Origin: Panagrolaimus kolymaensis
Taxonomy: Eukaryota; Nematoda; Chromadorea; Rhabditida; Panagrolaimidae
DNA: 64,000 bases
Reading direction: 5' to 3'
NCBI GenBank assembly: GCA_028622995.1
Contig: JAJQJQ010000036.1
Coordinates: 434,001-498,000 of the forward strand
A model generated the notes under the pieces. The model had not been told where the DNA came from, did no database searches, and saw only the letters and a program-made list of their open reading frames with translations. Each line of letters starts with the position of its first letter. Positions within the stretch are counted from its first letter, which is position 1. This document shows positions 46,901 through 60,500 of the stretch, piece by piece. Position numbers and translations under genes: made by a program.

Positions 46901-49900
46901 CTTTATTAATTTAAAAATTAATTTTGCATCAACAAAACACGATTCAGCACTGTTAAGTGAAATTAAAAGCAAGAAATACCTTAATGGTTTCATTTTTTAA
47001 AATCCAAAATCGGTATGTAAAACATTTACTGAAAGCCTTTATTAATTTAAAAATTAATTTTGCATCAACAAAACACGATTCAGCACTGTTAAGTGAAATT
47101 AAAAGCAAGAAATAACTTAATGGTTTCATTTTATAAAATCCAAAATCGGTATGTAAAACATTTACTGAAAGCCTTTATTAATTTAAAAATTAATTTTGCA
47201 TCAACAAAACACGATTCAGCACTGTTAAGTGAAATTAAAAGCAAGAAATAACTTAATGGTTTCATTTTATAAAATCCAAAATCGGTATGTAAAACATTTA
47301 CTGAAAGCCTTTATTAATTTAAAAAATAATTTTACATCAACAAAACACGATTCAGCACTGTTAAGTGAAATTAAAAGCAAGAAATACCTTAATGGTTTCA
47401 TTTTTTAAAATCCAAAATCGGTATGTAAAACATTTACTGAAAGCCTTTATTAATTTAAAAATTAATTTTGCATCAACAAAACACGATTCAGCACTGTTAA
47501 GTGAAATTAAAAGCAAGAAATACCTTAATGGTTTCATTTTTTAAAATCCAAAATCGGTATGTAAAACATTTACTGAAAGCCTTTATTAATTTAAAAATTA
47601 ATTTTGCATCAACAAAACACGATTCAGCACTGTTAAGTGAAATTAAAAGCAAGAAATACCTTAATGGTTTCATTTTTTAAAATCCAAAATCGGTATGTAA
47701 AACATTTACTGAAAGCCTTTATTAATTTAAAAATTAATTTTGCATCAACAAAACACGATTCAGCACTGTTAAGTGAAATTAAAAGCAAGAAATACCTTAA
47801 TGGTTTCATTTTTTAAAATCCAAAATCGGTATGTAAAACATTTACTGAAAGCCTTTATTAATTTAAAAATTAATTTTGCATCAACAAAACACGATTCAGC
47901 ACTGTTAAGTGAAATTAAAAGCAAGAAATAACTTAATGGTTTCATTTTATAAAATCCAAAATCGGTATGTAAAACATTTACTGAAAGCCTTTATTAATTT
48001 AAAAATTAATTTTACATCAACAAAACACGATTCAGCACTGTTAAGTGAAATTAAAAGCAAGAAATACCTTAATGGTTTCATTTTTTAAAATCCAAAATCG
48101 GTATGTAAAACATTTACTGAAAGCCTTTATTAATTTAAAAATTAATTTTGCATCAACAAAACACGATTCAGCACTGTTAAGTGAAATTAAAAGCAAGAAA
48201 TACCATAATGGTTTCATTTTTTAAAATCCAAAATCGGTATGTAAAACATTTACTGAAAGCCTTTATTAATTTAAAAATTAATTTTGCATCAACAAAACAC
48301 GATTCAGCACTGTTAAGTGAAATTAAAAGCAAGAAATACCTTAATGGTTTCATTTTTTAAAATCCAAAATCGGTATGTAAAACATTTACTGAAAGCCTTT
48401 ATTAATTTAAAAATTAATTTTGCATCAACAAAACACGATTCAGCACTGTTAAGTGAAATTAAAAGCAAGAAATACCTTAATGGTTTCATTTTTTAAAATC
48501 CAAAATCGGTATGTAAAACATTTACTGAAAGCCTTTATTAATTTAAAAATTAATTTTGCATCAACAAAACACGATTCAGCACTGTTAAGTGAAATTAAAA
48601 GCAAGAAATAACTTAATGGTTTCATTTTATAAAATCCAAAATCGGTATGTAAAACATTTACTGAAAGCCTTTATTAATTTAAAAAATAATTTTACATCAA
48701 CAAAACACGATTCAGCACTGTTAAGTGAAATTAAAAGCAAGAAATACCTTAATGGTTTCATTTTTTAAAATCCAAAATCGGTATGTAAAACATTTACTGA
48801 AAGCCTTTATTAATTTAAAAATTAATTTTGCATCAACAAAACACGATTCAGCACTGTTAAGTGAAATTAAAAGCAAGAAATAACTTAATGGTTTCATTTT
48901 TTAAAATCCAAAATCGGTATGTAAAACATTTACTGAAAGCCTTTATTAATTTAAAAAATAATTTTACATCAACAAAACACGATTCAGCACTGTTAAGTGA
49001 AATTAAAAGCAAGAAATACCTTAATGGTTTCATTTTTTAAAATCCAAAATCGGTATGTAAAACATTTACTGAAAGCCTTTATTAATTTAAAAAATAATTT
49101 TACATCAACAAAACACGATTCAGCACTGTTAAGTGAAATTAAAAGCAAGAAATACCTTAATGGTTTCATTTTTTAAAATCCAAAATCGGTATGTAAAACA
49201 TTTACTGAAAGCCTTTATTAATTTAAAAATTAATTTTGCATCAACAAAACACGATTCAGCACTGTTAAGTGAAATTAAAAGCAAGAAATACCTTAATGGT
49301 TTCATTTTTTAAAATCCAAAATCGGTATGTAAAACATTTACTGAAAGCCTTTATTAATTTAAAAATTAATTTTGCATCAACAAAACACGATTCAGCACTG
49401 TTAAGTGAAATTAAAAGCAAGAAATACCTTAATGGTTTCATTTTTTAAAATCCAAAATCGGTATATAAAACATTTACTGAAAGCCTTTATTAATTTAAAA
49501 ATTAATTTTGCATCAACAAAACACGATTCATCACTGTTAAGTGAAATTAAAAGCAAGAAATACCATAATGGTTTCATTTTTTAAAATCCAAAATCGGTAT
49601 GTAAAACATTTACTGAAAGCCTTTATTAATTTAAAAATTAATTTTGCATCAACAAAACACGATTCAGCACTGTTAAGTGAAATTAAAAGCAAGAAATACC
49701 ATAATGGTTTCATTTTTTAAAATCCAAAATCGGTATGTAAAACATTTACTGAAAGCCTTTATTAATTTAAAAATTAATTTTGCATCAACAAAACACGATT
49801 CAGCACTGTTAAGTGAAATTAAAAGCAAGAAATACCTTAATGGTTTCATTTTTTAAAATCCAAAATCGGTATGTAAAACATTTACTGAAAGCCTTTATTA

Positions 49901-51120
49901 ATTTAAAAATTAATTTTGCATCAACAAAACACGATTCAGCACTGTTAAGTGAAATTAAAAGCAAGAAATACCTTAATGGTTTCATTTTTTAAAATCCAAA
50001 ATCGGTATGTAAAACATTTACTGAAAGCCTTAATTAATTTAAAAATTAATTTTGCATCAACAAAACACGATTCAGCACTGTTAAGTGAAATTAAAAGCAA
50101 GAAATACCATAATGGTTTCATTTTTTAAAATCCAAAATCGGTATGTAAAACATTTACTGAAAGCCTTAATTAATTTAAAAATTAATTTTGCATCAACAAA
50201 ACACGATTCAGCACTGTTAAGTGAAAATAAAAGCAAGAAATACCATAATGGTTTCATTTTTTAAAATCCAAAATCGGTATGTAAAACATTTACTGAAAGC
50301 CTTAATTAATTTAAAAATTAATTTTGCATCAACAAAACACGATTCAGCACTGTTAAGTGAAATTAAAAGCAAGAAATACCTTAATGGTTTCATTTTTTAA
50401 AATCCAAAATCGGTATGTAAAACATTTACTGAAAGCCTTTATTAATTTAAAAATTAATTTTGCATCAACAAAACACGATTCAGCACTGTTAAGTGAAATT
50501 AAAAGCAAGAAATACCTTAATGGTTTCATTTTTTAAAATCCAAAATCGGTATGTAAAACATTTACTGAAAGCCTTTATTAATTTAAAAATTAATTTTGCA
50601 TCAACAAAACACGATTCAGCACTGTTAAGTGAAATTAAAAGCAAGAAATACCATAATGGTTTCATTTTTTAAAATCCAAAATCGGTATGTAAAACATTTA
50701 CTGAAAGCCTTTATTAATTTAAAAATTAATTTTGCATCAACAAAACACGATTCAGCACTGTTAAGTGAAATTAAAAGCAAGAAATACCTTAATGGTTTCA
50801 TTTTTTAAAATCCAAAATCGGTATGTAAAACATTTACTGAAAGCCTTTATTAATTTAAAAATTAATTTTGCATCAACAAAACACGATTCAGCACTGTTAA
50901 GTGAAATTAAAAGCAAGAAATACCTTAATGGTTTCATTTTTTAAAATCCAAAATCGGTATGTAAAACATTTACTGAAAGCCTTAATTAATTTAAAAATTA
51001 ATTTTGCATCAACAAAACACGATTCAGCACTGTTAAGTGAAATTAAAAGCAAGAAATACCATAATGGTTTCATTTTTTAAAATCCAAAATCGGTATGTAA
51101 AACATTTACTGAAAGCCTTT
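40920..51120. repeat. Array zone 3: GCATC monomers
   Basis: Dominated by AAAAATTAATTTT/GCATC/CACG. Marker variants recur in blocks: TTTTATAAAATCC, AAAAAATAATTTTACATC, CCATAATGG and GCCTTAATTAATT. CCATAATGG at about 44,665 and 46,706 marks a 15-unit (2,040-bp) repeat block. Confidence 0.82.
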
Positions 51121-52210
51121 ATTAATTTAATAAATAATTTTACATCAACAAAACACGATTCAGCACTGTTAAGTGAAATTAAAAGCAAGAAATACCTTAA
51201 TGGTTTCATTTTTTAAAATCCAAAATCGGTATGTAAAACATTTACTGAAAGCCTTTATTAATTTAAAAAATTAATTTTACATCAACAAAACATGATTCAG
51301 CACTGTTAAGTGAAATTAAAAGCAAGAAATACCTTAATGGTTTCATTTTTTAAAATCCAAAATCGGTATGTAAAACATTTACTGAAAGCCTTTATTAATT
51401 TAATAAATAATTTTACATCAACAAAACACGATTCAGCACTGTTAAGTGAAATTAAAAGCAAGAAATACCTTAATGGTTTCATTTTTTAAAATCCAAAATC
51501 GGTATGTAAAACATTTACTGAAAGCCTTTATTAATTTAATAAATAATTTTACATCAACAAAACACGATTCAGCACTGTTAAGTGAAATTAAAAGCAAGAA
51601 ATACCTTAATGGTTTCATTTTTTAAAATCCAAAATCGGTATGTAAAACATTTACTGAAAGCCTTTATTAATTTAATAAATAATTTTACATCAACAAAACA
51701 CGATTCAGCACTGTTAAGTGAAATTAAAAGCAAGAAATACCTTAATGGTTTCATTTTTTAAAATCCAAAATCGGTATGTAAAACATTTACTGAAAGCCTT
51801 TATTAATTTAATAAATAATTTTACATCAACAAAACACGATTCAGCACTGTTAAGTGAAATTAAAAGCAAGAAATACCTTAATGGTTTCATTTTTTAAAAT
51901 CCAAAATCGGTATGTAAAACATTTACTGAAAGCCTTTATTAATTTAAAAAATAATTTTACATCAACAAAACACGATTCAGCACTGTTAAGTGAAATTAAA
52001 AGCAAGAAATACCTTAATGGTTTCATTTTTTAAAATCCAAAATCGGTATGTAAAACATTTACTGAAAGCCTTTATTAATTTAATAAATAATTTTACATCA
52101 ACAAAACACGATTCAGCACTGTTAAGTGAAATTAAAAGCAAGAAATACCTTAATGGTTTCATTTTTTAAAATCCAAAATCGGTATGTAAAACATTTACTG
52201 AAAGCCTTTA
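51120..52210. repeat. Array zone 4: isolated block of zone-1 monomers
   Basis: Eight consecutive copies revert to zone-1 types (AATAAATAATTTT/ACATC, one 137-bp CATG copy near 51,266, one AAAAAATAATTTT), flanked on both sides by GCATC monomers. Confidence 0.8.
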
Positions 52211-55200
52211 TTAATTTAAAAATTAATTTTGCATCAACAAAACACGATTCAGCACTGTTAAGTGAAATTAAAAGCAAGAAATAACTTAATGGTTTCATTT
52301 TATAAAATCCAAAATCGGTATGTAAAACATTTACTGAAAGCCTTTATTAATTTAAAAAATAATTTTACATCAACAAAACACGATTCAGCACTGTTAAGTG
52401 AAATTAAAAGCAAGAAATACCTTAATGGTTTCATTTTTTAAAATCCAAAATCGGTATGTAAAACATTTACTGAAAGCCTTTATTAATTTAAAAATTAATT
52501 TTGCATCAACAAAACACGATTCAGCACTGTTAAGTGAAATTAAAAGCAAGAAATACCTTAATGGTTTCATTTTTTAAAATCCAAAATCGGTATGTAAAAC
52601 ATTTACTGAAAGCCTTTATTAATTTAAAAATTAATTTTGCATCAACAAAACACGATTCAGCACTGTTAAGTGAAATTAAAAGCAAGAAATACCTTAATGG
52701 TTTCATTTTTTAAAATCCAAAATCGGTATGTAAAACATTTACTGAAAGCCTTTATTAATTTAAAAATTAATTTTGCATCAACAAAACACGATTCAGCACT
52801 GTTAAGTGAAATTAAAAGCAAGAAATACCTTAATGGTTTCATTTTTTAAAATCCAAAATCGGTATGTAAAACATTTACTGAAAGCCTTTATTAATTTAAA
52901 AATTAATTTTGCATCAACAAAACACGATTCAGCACTGTTAAGTGAAATTAAAAGCAAGAAATAACTTAATGGTTTCATTTTATAAAATCCAAAATCGGTA
53001 TGTAAAACATTTACTGAAAGCCTTTATTAATTTAAAAATTAATTTTACATCAACAAAACACGATTCAGCACTGTTAAGTGAAATTAAAAGCAAGAAATAC
53101 CTTAATGGTTTCATTTTTTAAAATCCAAAATCGGTATGTAAAACATTTACTGAAAGCCTTTATTAATTTAAAAATTAATTTTGCATCAACAAAACACGAT
53201 TCAGCACTGTTAAGTGAAATTAAAAGCAAGAAATACCATAATGGTTTCATTTTTTAAAATCCAAAATCGGTATGTAAAACATTTACTGAAAGCCTTTATT
53301 AATTTAAAAATTAATTTTGCATCAACAAAACACGATTCAGCACTGTTAAGTGAAATTAAAAGCAAGAAATACCTTAATGGTTTCATTTTTTAAAATCCAA
53401 AATCGGTATGTAAAACATTTACTGAAAGCCTTTATTAATTTAAAAATTAATTTTGCATCAACAAAACACGATTCAGCACTGTTAAGTGAAATTAAAAGCA
53501 AGAAATACCTTAATGGTTTCATTTTTTAAAATCCAAAATCGGTATGTAAAACATTTACTGAAAGCCTTTATTAATTTAAAAATTAATTTTGCATCAACAA
53601 AACACGATTCAGCACTGTTAAGTGAAATTAAAAGCAAGAAATAACTTAATGGTTTCATTTTATAAAATCCAAAATCGGTATGTAAAACATTTACTGAAAG
53701 CCTTTATTAATTTAAAAAATAATTTTACATCAACAAAACACGATTCAGCACTGTTAAGTGAAATTAAAAGCAAGAAATACCTTAATGGTTTCATTTTTTA
53801 AAATCCAAAATCGGTATGTAAAACATTTACTGAAAGCCTTTATTAATTTAAAAATTAATTTTGCATCAACAAAACACGATTCAGCACTGTTAAGTGAAAT
53901 TAAAAGCAAGAAATAACTTAATGGTTTCATTTTTTAAAATCCAAAATCGGTATGTAAAACATTTACTGAAAGCCTTTATTAATTTAAAAAATAATTTTAC
54001 ATCAACAAAACACGATTCAGCACTGTTAAGTGAAATTAAAAGCAAGAAATACCTTAATGGTTTCATTTTTTAAAATCCAAAATCGGTATGTAAAACATTT
54101 ACTGAAAGCCTTTATTAATTTAAAAATTAATTTTGCATCAACAAAACACGATTCAGCACTGTTAAGTGAAATTAAAAGCAAGAAATACCTTAATGGTTTC
54201 ATTTTTTAAAATCCAAAATCGGTATGTAAAACATTTACTGAAAGCCTTTATTAATTTAAAAATTAATTTTGCATCAACAAAACACGATTCAGCACTGTTA
54301 AGTGAAATTAAAAGCAAGAAATAACTTAATGGTTTCATTTTTTAAAATCCAAAATCGGTATGTAAAACATTTACTGAAAGCCTTTATTAATTTAAAAAAT
54401 AATTTTACATCAACAAAACACGATTCAGCACTGTTAAGTGAAATTAAAAGCAAGAAATACCTTAATGGTTTCATTTTTTAAAATCCAAAATCGGTATGTA
54501 AAACATTTACTGAAAGCCTTTATTAATTTAAAAAATAATTTTACATCAACAAAACACGATTCAGCACTGTTAAGTGAAATTAAAAGCAAGAAATACCTTA
54601 ATGGTTTCATTTTTTAAAATCCAAAATCGGTATGTAAAACATTTACTGAAAGCCTTTATTAATTTAAAAATTAATTTTGCATCAACAAAACACGATTCAG
54701 CACTGTTAAGTGAAATTAAAAGCAAGAAATACCTTAATGGTTTCATTTTTTAAAATCCAAAATCGGTATGTAAAACATTTACTGAAAGCCTTTATTAATT
54801 TAAAAATTAATTTTGCATCAACAAAACACGATTCAGCACTGTTAAGTGAAATTAAAAGCAAGAAATACCTTAATGGTTTCATTTTTTAAAATCCAAAATC
54901 GGTATGTAAAACATTTACTGAAAGCCTTTATTAATTTAAAAATTAATTTTGCATCAACAAAACACGATTCATCACTGTTAAGTGAAATTAAAAGCAAGAA
55001 ATACCATAATGGTTTCATTTTTTAAAATCCAAAATCGGTATGTAAAACATTTACTGAAAGCCTTTATTAATTTAAAAATTAATTTTGCATCAACAAAACA
55101 CGATTCAGCACTGTTAAGTGAAATTAAAAGCAAGAAATACCATAATGGTTTCATTTTTTAAAATCCAAAATCGGTATGTAAAACATTTACTGAAAGCCTT

Positions 55201-57500
55201 TATTAATTTAAAAATTAATTTTGCATCAACAAAACACGATTCAGCACTGTTAAGTGAAATTAAAAGCAAGAAATACCTTAATGGTTTCATTTTTTAAAAT
55301 CCAAAATCGGTATGTAAAACATTTACTGAAAGCCTTTATTAATTTAAAAATTAATTTTGCATCAACAAAACACGATTCAGCACTGTTAAGTGAAATTAAA
55401 AGCAAGAAATACCTTAATGGTTTCATTTTTTAAAATCCAAAATCGGTATGTAAAACATTTACTGAAAGCCTTAATTAATTTAAAAATTAATTTTGCATCA
55501 ACAAAACACGATTCAGCACTGTTAAGTGAAATTAAAAGCAAGAAATACCATAATGGTTTCATTTTTTAAAATCCAAAATCGGTATGTAAAACATTTACTG
55601 AAAGCCTTAATTAATTTAAAAATTAATTTTGCATCAACAAAACACGATTCAGCACTGTTAAGTGAAATTAAAAGCAAGAAATACCATAATGGTTTCATTT
55701 TTTAAAATCCAAAATCGGTATGTAAAACATTTACTGAAAGCCTTAATTAATTTAAAAATTAATTTTGCATCAACAAAACACGATTCAGCACTGTTAAGTG
55801 AAATTAAAAGCAAGAAATACCTTAATGGTTTCATTTTTTAAAATCCAAAATCGGTATGTAAAACATTTACTGAAAGCCTTTATTAATTTAAAAATTAATT
55901 TTGCATCAACAAAACACGATTCAGCACTGTTAAGTGAAATTAAAAGCAAGAAATACCTTAATGGTTTCATTTTTTAAAATCCAAAATCGGTATGTAAAAC
56001 ATTTACTGAAAGCCTTTATTAATTTAAAAATTAATTTTGCATCAACAAAACACGATTCAGCACTGTTAAGTGAAATTAAAAGCAAGAAATACCATAATGG
56101 TTTCATTTTTTAAAATCCAAAATCGGTATGTAAAACATTTACTGAAAGCCTTTATTAATTTAAAAATTAATTTTGCATCAACAAAACACGATTCAGCACT
56201 GTTAAGTGAAATTAAAAGCAAGAAATACCTTAATGGTTTCATTTTTTAAAATCCAAAATCGGTATGTAAAACATTTACTGAAAGCCTTTATTAATTTAAA
56301 AATTAATTTTGCATCAACAAAACACGATTCAGCACTGTTAAGTGAAATTAAAAGCAAGAAATACCATAATGGTTTCATTTTTTAAAATCCAAAATCGGTA
56401 TGTAAAACATTTACTGAAAGCCTTTATTAATTTAAAAATTAATTTTGCATCAACAAAACACGATTCAGCACTGTTAAGTGAAATTAAAAGCAAGAAATAC
56501 CTTAATGGTTTCATTTTTTAAAATCCAAAATCGGTATGTAAAACATTTACTGAAAGCCTTAATTAATTTAAAAATTAATTTTGCATCAACAAAACACGAT
56601 TCAGCACTGTTAAGTGAAATTAAAAGCAAGAAATACCATAATGGTTTCATTTTTTAAAATCCAAAATCGGTATGTAAAACATTTACTGAAAGCCTTTATT
56701 AATTTAAAAATTAATTTTGCATCAACAAAACACGATTCAGCACTGTTAAGTGAAATTAAAAGCAAGAAATACCTTAATGGTTTCATTTTTTAAAATCCAA
56801 AATCGGTATGTAAAACATTTACTGAAAGCCTTTATTAATTTAAAAATTAATTTTGCATCAACAAAACACGATTCAGCACTGTTAAGTGAAATTAAAAGCA
56901 AGAAATACCTTAATGGTTTCATTTTTTAAAATCCAAAATCGGTATGTAAAACATTTACTGAAAGCCTTTATTAATTTAAAAATTAATTTTGCATCAACAA
57001 AACACGATTCAGCACTGTTAAGTGAAATTAAAAGCAAGAAATACCTTAATGGTTTCATTTTTTAAAATCCAAAATCGGTATGTAAAACATTTACTGAAAG
57101 CCTTTATTAATTTAAAAATTAATTTTGCATCAACAAAACACGATTCAGCACTGTTAAGTGAAATTAAAAGCAAGAAATAACTTAATGGTTTCATTTTATA
57201 AAATCCAAAATCGGTATGTAAAACATTTACTGAAAGCCTTTATTAATTTAAAAAATAATTTTACATCAACAAAACACGATTCAGCACTGTTAAGTGAAAT
57301 TAAAAGCAAGAAATACCTTAATGGTTTCATTTTTTAAAATCCAAAATCGGTATGTAAAACATTTACTGAAAGCCTTTATTAATTTAAAAATTAATTTTGC
57401 ATCAACAAAACACGATTCAGCACTGTTAAGTGAAATTAAAAGCAAGAAATACCATAATGGTTTCATTTTTTAAAATCCAAAATCGGTATGTAAAACATTT
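52210..57500. repeat. Array zone 5: second GCATC block
   Basis: Same variant set as zone 3. The series following the rare CACGATTCATCACTG variant at 54,966 repeats the series after the same variant at 49,526, about 5,440 bp (40 units) earlier. Confidence 0.8.
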
Positions 57501-60500
57501 ACTGAAAGCCTTTAATTTTGCATCAACAAAACACGATTCAGCACTGTTAAGTGAAATTAAAAGCAAGAAATACCTTAATGGTTTCATTTTTTAAAATCCA
57601 AAATCGGTATGTAAAACATTTACTGAAAGCCTTTATTAATTTAAAAATTAATTTTGCATCAACAAAACACGATTCAGCACTGTTAAGTGAAATTAAAAGC
57701 AAGAAATAACTTAATGGTTTCATTTTATAAAATCCAAAATCGGTATGTAAAACATTTACTGAAAGCCTTTATTAATTTAAAAAATAATTTTACATCAACA
57801 AAACACGATTCAGCACTGTTAAGTGAAATTAAAAGCAAGAAATAACTTAATGGTTTCATTTTTTAAAATCCAAAATCGGTATGTAAAACATTTACTGAAA
57901 GCCTTTATTAATTTAAAAATTAATTTTGCATCAACAAAACACGATTCAGCACTGTTAAGTGAAATTAAAAGCAAGAAATAACTTAATGGTTTCATTTTAT
58001 AAAATCCAAAATCGGTATGTAAAACATTTACTGAAAGCCTTTATTAATTTAAAAAATAATTTTACATCAACAAAACACGATTCAGCACTGTTAAGTGAAA
58101 TTAAAAGCAAGAAATAACTTAATGGTTTCATTTTTTAAAATCCAAAATCGGTATGTAAAACATTTACTGAAAGCCTTTATTAATTTAAAAATTAATTTTG
58201 CATCAACAAAACACGATTCAGCACTGTTAAGTGAAATTAAAAGCAAGAAATAACTTAATGGTTTCATTTTTTAAAATCCAAAATCGGTATGTAAAACATT
58301 TACTGAAAGCCTTTATTAATTTAAAAATTAATTTTGCATCAACAAAACACGATTCAGCACTGTTAAGTGAAATTAAAAGCAAGAAATACCTTAATGGTTT
58401 CATTTTTTAAAATCCAAAATCGGTATGTAAAACATTTACTGAAAGCCTTTAATTTTGCATCAACAAAACACGATTCAGCACTGTTAAGTGAAATTAAAAG
58501 CAAGAAATACCTTAATGGTTTCATTTTTTAAAATCCAAAATCGGTATGTAAAACATTTACTGAAAGCCTTTATTAATTTAAAAATTAATTTTGCATCAAC
58601 AAAACACGATTCAGCACTGTTAAGTGAAATTAAAAGCAAGAAATACCTTAATGGTTTCATTTTTTAAAATCCAAAATCGGTATGTAAAACATTTACTGAA
58701 AGCCTTTATTATTTTAAAAAATAATTTTACATCAACAAAACACGATTCAGCACTGTTAAGTGAAATTAAAAGCAAGAAATAACTTAATGGTTTCATTTTT
58801 TAAAATCCAAAATCGGTATGTAAAACATTTACTGAAAGCCTTTATTAATTTAAAAATTAATTTTGCATCAACAAAACACGATTCAGCACTGTTAAGTGAA
58901 ATTAAAAGCAAGAAATACCTTAATGGTTTCATTTTTTAAAATCCAAAATCGGTATGTAAAACATTTACTGAAAGCCTTTAATTTTGCATCAACAAAACAC
59001 GATTCAGCACTGTTAAGTGAAATTAAAAGCAAGAAATACCTTAATGGTTTCATTTTTTAAAATCCAAAATCGGTATGTAAAACATTTACTGAAAGCCTTT
59101 ATTAATTTAAAAATTAATTTTGCATCAACAAAACACGATTCAGCACTGTTAAGTGAAATTAAAAGCAAGAAATACCTTAATGGTTTCATTTTTTAAAATC
59201 CAAAATCGGTATGTAAAACATTTACTGAAAGCCTTTAATTTTGCATCAACAAAACACGATTCAGCACTGTTAAGTGAAATTAAAAGCAAGAAATACCTTA
59301 ATGGTTTCATTTTTTAAAATCCAAAATCGGTATGTAAAACATTTACTGAAAGCCTTTATTAATTTAAAAATTAATTTTGCATCAACAAAACACGATTCAG
59401 CACTGTTAAGTGAAATTAAAAGCAAGAAATACCTTAATGGTTTCATTTTTTAAAATCCAAAATCGGTATGTAAAACATTTACTGAAAGCCTTTATTAATT
59501 TAAAAATTAATTTTGCATCAACAAAACACGATTCAGCACTGTTAAGTGAAATTAAAAGCAAGAAATACCTTAATGGTTTCATTTTTTAAAATCCAAAATC
59601 GGTATGTAAAACATTTACTGAAAGCCTTTATTAATTTAAAAATTAATTTTGCATCAACAAAACACGATTCAGCACTGTTAAGTGAAATTAAAAGCAAGAA
59701 ATACCTTAATGGTTTCATTTTTTAAAATCCAAAATCGGTATGTAAAACATTTACTGAAAGCCTTTATTAATTTAAAAATTAATTTTGCATCAACAAAACA
59801 CGATTCAGCACTGTTAAGTGAAATTAAAAGCAAGAAATACCTTAATGGTTTCATTTTTTAAAATCCAAAATCGGTATGTAAAACATTTACTGAAAGCCTT
59901 TAATTTTGCATCAACAAAACACGATTCAGCACTGTTAAGTGAAATTAAAAGCAAGAAATACCTTAATGGTTTCATTTTTTAAAATCCAAAATCGGTATGT
60001 AAAACATTTACTGAAAGCCTTTATTAATTTAAAAATTAATTTTGCATCAACAAAACACGATTCAGCACTGTTAAGTGAAATTAAAAGCAAGAAATACCTT
60101 AATGGTTTCATTTTTTAAAATCCAAAATCGGTATGTAAAACATTTACTGAAAGCCTTTATTAATTTAAAAATTAATTTTGCATCAACAAAACACGATTCA
60201 GCACTGTTAAGTGAAATTAAAAGCAAGAAATACCTTAATGGTTTCATTTTTTAAAATCCAAAATCGGTATGTAAAACATTTACTGAAAGCCTTTAATTTT
60301 GCATCAACAAAACACGATTCAGCACTGTTAAGTGAAATTAAAAGCAAGAAATACCTTAATGGTTTCATTTTTTAAAATCCAAAATCGGTATGTAAAACAT
60401 TTACTGAAAGCCTTTATTAATTTAAAAATTAATTTTGCATCAACAAAACACGATTCAGCACTGTTAAGTGAAATTAAAAGCAAGAAATACCTTAATGGTT

